Origin: Mongoliibacter ruber
GTDB taxonomy: Bacteria; Bacteroidota; Bacteroidia; Cytophagales; Cyclobacteriaceae
Assembly: GCF_003003005.1 (NCBI RefSeq)
Contig: NZ_PVTR01000005.1
Location: forward strand, 124,001 to 188,000
Reading direction: 5' to 3'
DNA: 64,000 bases
Shown: piece by piece, positions 46,032 through 53,572 of the stretch
Layout of the letters: every line of letters starts with the position of its first letter
How positions within the stretch are numbered: position 1 is the first letter of the stretch
Notes under the pieces: generated by a model
What the model was told of the DNA's origin: nothing
What the model saw: the letters and a program-made list of their open reading frames with translations, nothing else
Database searches by the model: none
Position numbers and translations under genes: made by a program

Positions 46032-46065
46032 TTTGTTATTCAATGATTTATTTATTATATTTTTG
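46032..46065 (+). promoter_or_regulatory. Bacteroidota-type promoter of the lipase-like gene
   Basis: TTTG (46032-46035), a 22-base spacer and TATTTTTG (46058-46065) fit the consensus; the ATG follows 37 bases later. Confidence 0.55.
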
Positions 46066-46102
46066 AATTAATTAATTTAATGTTGATTCTAAAATACGTT
46101 AA

Positions 46103-47302
46103 ATGTTATTCCGAGGCATACCAGTAGGTTTTATAGGATTATTAATATTAATAGTTGTATATAGTTGCACAAGTGAAGAAGCTATCTTAGCTCCTGAAGA
46201 CCGTGGGGGCATAGTGGAGATTTTAGAGAGGGGAAGCCTAAACAAAGATGAAGTTGTATCTAGAATGAATGAACTGGATGGAAGCACACTTGCAAAATAC
46301 GATGTTGACTTTTTCGCACTAACCTACAGAACTCAATATATGGGAAAACCAATCGATAGCAGAGGTTTGATCATTGTGCCTAAAGGAGTCGAAATTGCAA
46401 ATCTATTAATGTATACACATGGTACCGAATTGCCTTCTGAAATTTTGGGAGCCAATGATATTTCTCCCTCCAATTATAAAGGAGAAATTGATAAAAACAG
46501 GGATGTAAGAAATATGGGTCTTGGATGGGCTTCTGCCGGTTTCGTGGTTTTTATGCCAGACTATATTGGTTATGGAATCACCATTGGGACCGATCACCCT
46601 TACATGTATATGGAAGAAATGTTTGTTTCCAATATGGACGGGCTGTTAGCTGCGAAAGAGTTTATTTTGAACAAAACAGATATGATTTACGACAATAGGC
46701 TCTTTCTTGCCGGCTGGTCTCAAGGCGGGGCAGCAAGTTTATCAACACATAGGTTTGTTCAAGAGCAATACCCTGCAGAGTTTAATGTTTTGGGAAGCTC
46801 TCATTTGGCGGGGCCCCATAATTTTGAACGATTTCATAATGACAAGATGGGCAGAGCTGGGGAGGAAGTTTTGATCATGCCCATTTTCTCTTGGGCTGTT
46901 TACTCTATCAATAAATTTTCGGAACTAAAACGGCCTACTGATCAACTTTACAATTACCCTGTATTTGATCAGATGTCCTCCATTCTCACTCCTTCTTCAG
47001 ATCCTGCCCTGGTTTTTAAGTCACATTTTAGAACCAATGTCTTAAACGGAAATGATTCCGCTTACCAAACCGTTTTGAGGCGAAATTCCAATCATGAAGG
47101 CTGGAGACCTGTTGGCAAAGTAATTTTGCACCATGGAGATGATGATCAAATTGTTCCTTACTATAATTCCGAAGATGCTAGAAATGGTATCCTAGAGGCT
47201 GGTGGAGAAGTAGAATTTTATACTTATCCGGGTGGAGGACATACTTCAGAGTTAGGAAATTTCATCCTTAATACCACAAACGAATTCAACTTGCTAAAAT
47301 AA
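46103..47302 (+). CDS. alpha/beta-hydrolase lipoprotein, secretory-lipase-like
   Basis: A 399-residue lipoprotein (lipobox VYSC at about residues 19-22) with an alpha/beta-hydrolase fold. The nucleophile elbow GWSQGG places the catalytic Ser at 206; candidate Asp and His are in HHGDDDQIVPY (about 352-362) and GGGHTSELG (about 376-384). The overall pattern, with MPDYIGYG before the elbow, resembles secretory lipases and related esterases. Substrate unknown; esters of lipids or of plant material are possible. It has its own promoter and precedes the PorP/SprF-type gene by 111 bases. Confidence 0.82.
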   Translation: MLFRGIPVGFIGLLILIVVYSCTSEEAILAPEDRGGIVEILERGSLNKDEVVSRMNELDGSTLAKYDVDFFALTYRTQYMGKPIDSRGLIIVPKGVEIANLLMYTHGTELPSEILGANDISPSNYKGEIDKNRDVRNMGLGWASAGFVVFMPDYIGYGITIGTDHPYMYMEEMFVSNMDGLLAAKEFILNKTDMIYDNRLFLAGWSQGGAASLSTHRFVQEQYPAEFNVLGSSHLAGPHNFERFHNDKMGRAGEEVLIMPIFSWAVYSINKFSELKRPTDQLYNYPVFDQMSSILTPSSDPALVFKSHFRTNVLNGNDSAYQTVLRRNSNHEGWRPVGKVILHHGDDDQIVPYYNSEDARNGILEAGGEVEFYTYPGGGHTSELGNFILNTTNEFNLLK

Positions 47303-47413
47303 TTATTGCACAGTGCACACGGAACACAAAAACATGCTTTGATAGCTCCATTAAAGCATATTTAAGTTTCTTACAAAATCCATAGCAAGACATTCTCATA
47401 AAATATTAAAAAC

Positions 47414-48274
47414 ATGAAAAAACTTTTAATATTATCCTTTTTCGCCATAATACCAGCTCTTTCTATGGCACAGTACAACATGCGGCCAAGTGCATACTTT
47501 CAGGACATGCTCTTATACAACCCTGCATCTCTTCCTGAAATGGGAGATGATAGTCAAAGGCTTTTGCTTTATAGCCGGACTAAATTCATTCCTGAAAATG
47601 AAGGTATTTGGGAAAAAAGCCCAACATTTTATGCCGATTACCTCAGCATGAATGATACAAAGAACTCATACTTCACCATAGGGTATATGAACGACAAATA
47701 CTCGTTTTTCAGCCGGAATTCTTTACATGGAGGATATGGGAGAATTATTAAGCTTGGGGAAAATAGCAACTTGACATTAGGTGGTAGATTTACCTTGCAT
47801 TCGGATTTAATTAATTGGTCAAATTACCAATTACCAAATAATGAAACAGGACGTTCATTTCGACTTTCGCCTGACATTGATGTAGGAGCTCAATTTCAAT
47901 TGAAGGCATTTAAACTTGGTGCATCCGTTAGGAATACAATTGGTATTTCCCAAGAAATAGATGAAGAAGGAATAATCACCACGCAGCGAGCTTTTGTGGT
48001 GAATACATCTTATGATTTTACAATCAATGAAAAGTTTGTGGTGGCTCCATATGTTCTACTGTATACTGAACTGAAGACAGAAATAGATGCTGGACTTTTT
48101 CTAAGTTTTGAAAGAAAAGTAAATTTCTCATACTTACTCAGGGTAAATGAATTGAGGAGTATTTTAACCTTGGAAGGAAGACTTTACCGTGGTTTATCAA
48201 TTGGTGCAGCCTATGACCAATCTCCACTTCTTCCCAGCAACAACTTAGATATTTTCTTTAGATATTTTCTCTAA
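47414..48274 (+). CDS. PorP/SprF-family type IX secretion-associated outer-membrane protein
   Basis: A 286-residue outer-membrane protein with signal peptide (SMAQ) and the family opening YNMRPSAYFQDMLLYNPAS, followed by alternating beta-strands to an aromatic C-terminus (FFRYFL). PorP/SprF proteins help attach or secrete type IX cargo and are usually next to a large cargo adhesin. Here no such adhesin is adjacent; the preceding lipase-like protein shows no visible type IX C-terminal signal. The assignment rests on the N-terminal motif and barrel pattern. Confidence 0.8.
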   Translation: MKKLLILSFFAIIPALSMAQYNMRPSAYFQDMLLYNPASLPEMGDDSQRLLLYSRTKFIPENEGIWEKSPTFYADYLSMNDTKNSYFTIGYMNDKYSFFSRNSLHGGYGRIIKLGENSNLTLGGRFTLHSDLINWSNYQLPNNETGRSFRLSPDIDVGAQFQLKAFKLGASVRNTIGISQEIDEEGIITTQRAFVVNTSYDFTINEKFVVAPYVLLYTELKTEIDAGLFLSFERKVNFSYLLRVNELRSILTLEGRLYRGLSIGAAYDQSPLLPSNNLDIFFRYFL

Positions 48275-48522
48275 TCAAAATTTCATAAGCAAATTAATAT
48301 AAGCCCTTATAGCAAATGGAGCAGATAAAATAATAGACAGTTAAAAAGTAAGGAGAGCCACAAAATCTTTTTAGTTGACCACAAGGAACAGTTCACGATT
48401 ATAAATTCAGGAAAAAATTTAGTATATTCTCTGTTTACCCTTCATCAATTTTCTCTAATTGATTTAAACTTATTAGGTCAAATGATGTTGGGTATCTGTT
48501 AAACCATAAAACGAGATACATA

Positions 48523-49065
48523 ATGAAAACTTTAAAAATTTTATCCCTTGCCCTTGCATGTAGCGCAACATTGTTGGCCATGAGCTGCAATACCAAAACA
48601 ACTGAAACAGAAACAGAAACTGAGGTATTGGACAAGGTAGTAGTAGAGGAAACTGCACCAACGGTTGTTGAAATCGCAGGAGGTTCCCCAGATCACACTA
48701 CACTAGTAGCAGCTGTATCGGCAGCTGATCTTATTGAGACATTGAATGGAGACGGTCCATTCACTGTATTCGCGCCTACAAACGAAGCTTTTGCTGCCTT
48801 GCCAGAGGGTACTGTTGATAGTTTGTTAGAACCGGAAAACAAAGATCAATTGACTTCTGTACTGACCTACCATGTAGTGTCAGGGAATATAATGGCGGCT
48901 GATTTATCTGATGGTCAAGTAGTCACCACGCTTCAGGGTCAAGAACTTACTGTATCCATTAAGGATGGTAAAGTCTATATCAATGATGCTGTTGTGACAG
49001 GTGCTGATATTGAAGGAAGCAATGGTGTAGTACACATTATAGATGCTGTGTTGTTGCCAAAATAA
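48523..49065 (+). CDS. fasciclin (FAS1) domain lipoprotein
   Basis: A 180-residue lipoprotein (lipobox LLAMSC) with a Thr/Glu-rich linker (TETETETEVLD) and one FAS1 domain at about residues 50-180. The FAS1 signatures are visible: DHTTLVAAVSAADL, GPFTVFAPTNEAFAAL and NGVVHIIDAVLLPK. FAS1 domains mediate adhesion between cells or matrix. A single-gene unit ending in a terminator; the 248-base spacer upstream shows no other gene. Confidence 0.93.
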   Translation: MKTLKILSLALACSATLLAMSCNTKTTETETETEVLDKVVVEETAPTVVEIAGGSPDHTTLVAAVSAADLIETLNGDGPFTVFAPTNEAFAALPEGTVDSLLEPENKDQLTSVLTYHVVSGNIMAADLSDGQVVTTLQGQELTVSIKDGKVYINDAVVTGADIEGSNGVVHIIDAVLLPK

Positions 49066-49090
49066 GATTTCCCTTCTTTTTAAAATTCTT

Positions 49091-49120
49091 AAAAGCCTGC
49101 TCGAAAGCAGGCTTTTTTTA
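49091..49120 (+). terminator. intrinsic terminator of the fasciclin gene
   Basis: AAAAGCCTGCT-CGAA-AGCAGGCTTTTTTT: a 10-bp stem with a stable tetraloop and T-run, 25 bases after the stop. Confidence 0.93.
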
Positions 49121-49312
49121 TTGCATAGCAAAACTTCTACAAACCTAGAATCATATCCATAGTTTTTAAATAGCCTGACCATAAATTCTTAAAATACAAT
49201 TTTTAAAAATAAAGAAATAAACACTTGAATAATTGAACTATATTCACCCTTCATGCCAAGTGAACCCCATTGCCTATAAAGACATAAGCACCTCCACCTA
49301 AGTGATTTGACA

Positions 49313-49897
49313 ATGAAAAATAGTTGTTTTAAAGTAGCTTTTGCCCTAATGCTTGTGGCAATCATACCCATGCTACAGGGCTGTGATCCTAAACCGGAAA
49401 TTGATGATGACGCTGTGACTCTCTCAGCTGCTGAAATGGAACTCTACACCCTCCTCATGAGCTACAGGGCTGAATTTGGCTTGAGTGACATTCCCTTATC
49501 ATCGTCGTTAAGTCTCGTCGCTCAAATGCATGCTCATGATTTACATGAAAATAATCCCATGACCGACTCCTGCAATAGCCACAGTTGGTCGGAATTTGGG
49601 GACTGGACCCCCTGCTGCTATACCGCTGACCACGCCCAAGCTGCGTGCATGTGGAACAAACCAAGAGAACTCACCGATTATACTGGTAATGGCTTTGAAA
49701 TCGCTTCTTACAGCACTGTAAATATCAATCCACCGGGCGCATTGAGTAGCTGGAAAAACAGCCCCGGTCATGATGCCGTGATCCGCAATGCTGGTCCGTG
49801 GTCCACTCAGTGGAAAGCTATAGGAATCGGCATAAAAGGCCGGTATGCGACAGTTTGGTTTGGCCGAGAGGAAGATCTGGCCGGACCTCCAAGGTAA
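49313..49897 (+). CDS. CAP-domain lipoprotein
   Basis: A 194-residue lipoprotein (ATG 49313 preferred over a TTG six bases upstream; lipobox MLQGC). The mature protein carries a CAP/SCP domain: QMHAHDLHEN, HSWSEFGDW and SWKNSPGHDAVIRN, with the His and Glu residues of the CAP cavity. Cysteine pairs in CNSH and TPCCY, plus ACMW, suggest disulfides. CAP proteins bind sterols or lipids or act as peptidases; which applies here is unknown. A bidirectional terminator separates it from xylB. Confidence 0.88.
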   Translation: MKNSCFKVAFALMLVAIIPMLQGCDPKPEIDDDAVTLSAAEMELYTLLMSYRAEFGLSDIPLSSSLSLVAQMHAHDLHENNPMTDSCNSHSWSEFGDWTPCCYTADHAQAACMWNKPRELTDYTGNGFEIASYSTVNINPPGALSSWKNSPGHDAVIRNAGPWSTQWKAIGIGIKGRYATVWFGREEDLAGPPR

Positions 49898-49913
49898 TTC
49901 ATCTTTGAAAAGA

Positions 49914-49951
49914 AAAAAGCCTGTAATTCATAAAAGAATCACAGGCTTTTT
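49914..49951. terminator. bidirectional terminator between CAP and xylB genes
   Basis: AAAAAGCCTGTAATTC and GAATCACAGGCTTTTT pair with a single mismatch around a 6-base loop; T-runs occur on both strands. Confidence 0.9.
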
Positions 49952-49968
49952 ATTTGAAATAAATCAGC

Positions 49969-51459
49969 TTACACGACTTTTTCTAAGGCTTTATGCCAAT
50001 TGCCATACACCTCTTTATATGCTTCAATTTTAGAAGTTTCTGGCTCAAAGGAGGCAAGTTTTTCCAAACCTGAAAATGCTTCGTCGGCATTGGCATAGAT
50101 ACCGGCACCAATTCCTGCACCTCTCGCAGCTCCCTGCGCACCATCAGTATCATACAATTCCAAGACTATCTCATTCATATTGACAAATGCCTCTCTGAAT
50201 AGTGGACTCAAAAACATATTGGCTTTTCCCGCCTTCACTGTGTTCAGGTTAAGCCCCATATCCTTCATGATGTCAAAACCATACTTCAAAGAAGACACTA
50301 TCCCTTCCTGCACCGCGCGCAGTACGTGTCTACGGTCATGTTGCAACAAGTTCAGTCCCATCATATGCGCTCCCACAGCTTTGTTTTGCATGATACGCTC
50401 TACCCCATTTCCAAATGGAATAAAAGAAAGGCCTTCAGCTCCGATTTTGGTTTCTGCCGCCAAGTCATTCATCTGAGGATAAGAAACTGCCTCCCCTCCA
50501 AGCAATCTTTTTACCCAAGAATTCAATATTCCCGTACCATTGATGCACAGCAAAACCCCATAATGTGGATCATTTTGAGAATGATTGACATGGACAAAAG
50601 TGTTGACCCTCGATTGTGGATCGTATACTGGCTTGGTACTGACTCCATACACCGTTCCCGAAGTACCCGCAGTGGTTGCCAACTCACCTTCCTTCAAGAC
50701 ATTGAGGGAAAAAGCATTGTTGGGCTGATCTCCTGCCCTATATGTAATCGGAATACCCGCTTCAATCCCCAAAACCGAGGCCGCCTCTGGAGTAACTTTT
50801 CCTTGTTCAGAGAAAGAAGGTACCACATCAGCAATCAAGCCCTTATCAATACCATAATTTCCTAGGAGTTTTTCGGAGAGGCCATTCTCTTTGAAATCCC
50901 AAAAAATACCTTCTGAGAGTCCTGTTTCTGACGTCTTGATCTCACCACTCAGCTTCATGGCAACGTAATCACCAGGAAGCATGATTTTATGGATTTTGGC
51001 ATATAGATCGGGTTCATTTTCCTTGACCCACTTCAATTTGGAAGCTGTAAAATTCCCCGGGGAGTTCAAGAGGTTTGGAAGACAATATTCTTCCCCCAAT
51101 TCTTTGAAGGCCTTATTACCTATTCCCACAGCCCTACTATCGCACCAGATGATAGCAGGTCTGATGACTTCCTTATTTTTATCTACACAGACAAGGCCAT
51201 GCATCTGATAGGAAATCCCTATCGCTTTAAGTTCTCCTTTTTTGACATCAGCACCTGCAACAATGGCTTTGGTGGTGTCTACAATATATTTCCACCACAT
51301 ATCAGGATCCTGTTCAGCCCAGTCCTTTTGTGGAGCATTGATTGGCATTTCTACTTTAGGGAGGCCTTCTGAGGCTACTACTTTCCCTGTATCTGCATCC
51401 AATAGGGTAGCTTTTACTGACGAACTACCAATGTCATATCCAATTAAGAGTCTTCTCAT
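49969..51459 (-). CDS. xylB: xylulokinase
   Basis: A 496-residue FGGY-family kinase that phosphorylates D-xylulose for entry into the pentose phosphate pathway. Motifs: N-terminal phosphate loop GYDIGSSSVKATLLD; MHGLVCVD and IIWCDSRA of the sugar site (the second Asp being the catalytic base region); AGDQPNNAF and TTAGTSGTVYG in the ATPase domain. Xylulokinase is the best fit, but FGGY kinases vary in substrate. It lies 1 base after the sodium/sugar symporter stop, so the two are one operon. The usual partner xylose isomerase is not in the window. Confidence 0.88.
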   Translation of the reverse strand: MRRLLIGYDIGSSSVKATLLDADTGKVVASEGLPKVEMPINAPQKDWAEQDPDMWWKYIVDTTKAIVAGADVKKGELKAIGISYQMHGLVCVDKNKEVIRPAIIWCDSRAVGIGNKAFKELGEEYCLPNLLNSPGNFTASKLKWVKENEPDLYAKIHKIMLPGDYVAMKLSGEIKTSETGLSEGIFWDFKENGLSEKLLGNYGIDKGLIADVVPSFSEQGKVTPEAASVLGIEAGIPITYRAGDQPNNAFSLNVLKEGELATTAGTSGTVYGVSTKPVYDPQSRVNTFVHVNHSQNDPHYGVLLCINGTGILNSWVKRLLGGEAVSYPQMNDLAAETKIGAEGLSFIPFGNGVERIMQNKAVGAHMMGLNLLQHDRRHVLRAVQEGIVSSLKYGFDIMKDMGLNLNTVKAGKANMFLSPLFREAFVNMNEIVLELYDTDGAQGAARGAGIGAGIYANADEAFSGLEKLASFEPETSKIEAYKEVYGNWHKALEKVV

Positions 51460-51460
51460 T

Positions 51461-53104
51461 TTACCAGAAAATTATATATAATGCAGACGTGATGCCTACA
51501 ATCAAAAACGCACCGATTTTGAAAGCAGCGCTGGTTTTAAACAGCTCACTATTGATTTCGATGCTATTTGGATGGTCTTTTCCTTTTCCTTCATAAAGGC
51601 TGATCAGGATCATCAAGGCCGCAATAACCAAGAATACAATACCCATTCTGTCTAGGAAAGGCAATCCAGGCACCAACCATTTCAATACTACTGAAAGTGG
51701 AATACTGATCGCAGCACCCGTTAAGGCTGCATTGGAAGTGGTTTTTTTCCAGAACACACCAAAGAAGAAAATCGCAAAAACTCCCGGGCTAATGAAGCCT
51801 GTATATTCCTGAATAAACTGAAATGCCTGATCCAATTGTCCCAAAGCCGGGGCAACTATGGCTGCAATCACAAAAGCTACAACAGCGGTGATCCTGCCTA
51901 CGGTTACTTGTTTGGTCTCAGAAGCATCTTGACCTATATATTTTTTGTAAATATCCATGGTAAAAATAGTCGAGGTACTGTTGGCCATTGACGCAAGTGA
52001 GGAAACAATGGCGGCTGTCAAGGCTGCAAAAGCCAAACCTTTGAGACCGACAGGCAGCAACTGAAGCAAGGTAGGATAAGCCCTATCTGATTTGATAATA
52101 CCGGTAACAGGATCTTGCATAGACTGTATAAAACCTGTATCAATGCCATTTTTGACGATTACCAAGGCAGCAATTCCAGGAATCACCACGATCAATGGCA
52201 TCAACAACTTCAGGAAACCTGCGAAAATCATCCCTTTCTGGGCTTCGTCCAAACTCTTGGCTGCCAATGCCCTTTGGGTAATGTATTGGTTAAATCCCCA
52301 GTAGCTAAGGTTGGTAATCCACATACCGCCTACCAGTACTGATATACCAGGAAGATCTTGATAGGCATCGTAAGTACCCCCTTTTCCATCAGGAATCATC
52401 ATTTCTCCACGCTCCAATATCATGGAGAAGTGTCCGGGCACCTCTTGTCTCAACAATCCGAGACCTTCCCAGGCACTGCCCTCACCTACCATCTGTAGGG
52501 CAATATAGGTAGTTGCAAGACCACCCAAAACCAAGAAAAACACTTGTACTACATCCGTCCAGGCTACAGCCTTCAAGCCTCCATATATGGAATAAATCAT
52601 TGCAAAAACCGCCAATCCAGCGATACCATACCCCAATGGGATATCCAATATGGTATTCAAACTCAAAGCTCCCAGATACAATACTGAGGTAAGGTTGACG
52701 AATACATAGAGCAATAGCCAGAAAATAGCCATGGTAGTTCTTACCCTGGCATCATACCTATCCAGAAGGAAACCGGGCATGGTGTATATCCCTTTTTTGA
52801 TATAAACCGGCAAAAAGAAAATAGCCACAACCAATAAGGTAATCGCAGCCATCCATTCATAGGTAGAAATTGCCAGACCAAGTGCAAAACCTGATCCTGA
52901 CATGCCGATAAATTGCTCGGCAGATATGTTTGATGCAATCAAACTGGCCCCAACGGCCCACCAAGGCAGGGCTTTTGATGCAAGAAAGTAATCCTGTGAA
53001 TTTTTGACATGGCCTTTTTTTTCTCTGGAAACAAAAAGCCCCATGCCCACTATCAGGCAACAATACCCGATAAAAACAATGAGGTCTAAAGGTTCTAATA
53101 ACAT
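51461..53104 (-). CDS. sodium:sugar symporter (SSS family, SGLT-like)
   Basis: A 547-residue inner-membrane symporter with about 14 hydrophobic helices. The N-terminal part has SQDYFLASKALPWWAVGASLIASNISAEQ (residues 36-64), the SSS-family helix 1 region with the broken helix that binds sodium, followed by FIGMSGSGFA; GFNQYITQRALAAKS lies in the middle. It resembles the bacterial galactose/glucose symporters (vSGLT) and likely imports the sugar whose keto form the adjacent xylulokinase phosphorylates. It is the first gene of the operon; a strong -7 box and a palindrome lie in its leader. Confidence 0.92.
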   Translation of the reverse strand: MLLEPLDLIVFIGYCCLIVGMGLFVSREKKGHVKNSQDYFLASKALPWWAVGASLIASNISAEQFIGMSGSGFALGLAISTYEWMAAITLLVVAIFFLPVYIKKGIYTMPGFLLDRYDARVRTTMAIFWLLLYVFVNLTSVLYLGALSLNTILDIPLGYGIAGLAVFAMIYSIYGGLKAVAWTDVVQVFFLVLGGLATTYIALQMVGEGSAWEGLGLLRQEVPGHFSMILERGEMMIPDGKGGTYDAYQDLPGISVLVGGMWITNLSYWGFNQYITQRALAAKSLDEAQKGMIFAGFLKLLMPLIVVIPGIAALVIVKNGIDTGFIQSMQDPVTGIIKSDRAYPTLLQLLPVGLKGLAFAALTAAIVSSLASMANSTSTIFTMDIYKKYIGQDASETKQVTVGRITAVVAFVIAAIVAPALGQLDQAFQFIQEYTGFISPGVFAIFFFGVFWKKTTSNAALTGAAISIPLSVVLKWLVPGLPFLDRMGIVFLVIAALMILISLYEGKGKDHPNSIEINSELFKTSAAFKIGAFLIVGITSALYIIFW

Positions 53105-53147
53105 AGGTTTGGATTATTGTGTATGGTTTGAGATAGGAATGAATTTG

Positions 53148-53190
53148 GTTCGAAAGAATCTCTTTTCGAACAGAATTATTTTCAAATATA
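53148..53190 (-). promoter_or_regulatory. promoter -7 box and operator candidate of the symporter-xylB operon
   Basis: On the minus strand TATATTTG (53190-53183) is a perfect -7 box with a degenerate TTAG 18 bases upstream. Just downstream, an inverted repeat GTTCGAAAAGA / TCTTTCGAAC (53171-53148, one indel) lies at about +7 to +30, where a sugar-responsive repressor could sit. Confidence 0.45.
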
Positions 53191-53572
53191 ATGTTTTGGT
53201 AGAATTGACTAAGTTTTTTTACACATTAATACATAAGTGTGGAACCTAATACTTTCATTGAATCATAATGAAATGCAAAATGTCACAACTAGCTAAACAA
53301 TTAATCTTGAATATGAAACCAGATTTATAATTCTAAAGTACCAAGAACTTTCCTGGAAAGGGGGACTTGATCAAAAAAATCAAAGAATAAATATGATAGT
53401 TTAGCACATCTATTTTATTTCATGAACTTTAGTCTTATTTTACAGTTATACTTAAAATTTAACCGATTTTTTTTAATTAAAAGCATTTGACTTACAATTT
53501 AGTGATGCGAGTAAAAAAATAACTCGGCGCATAAGCGCCATTAAATTCATAGCTATGTGACAAAAGGAACTT
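53191..53572. other. AT-rich divergent spacer with one GC-rich hairpin
   Basis: No credible coding frame. A perfect hairpin GGCGC-ATAA-GCGCC lies at 53526-53539, 34 bases before the GTG start of the PAS-domain gene, and may influence its translation or end an upstream transcript. Confidence 0.4.

Noticed and set aside
50326-50865. Plus-strand open frame of 179 codons
   Set aside because: It is the shadow of xylB, which has full FGGY motifs.
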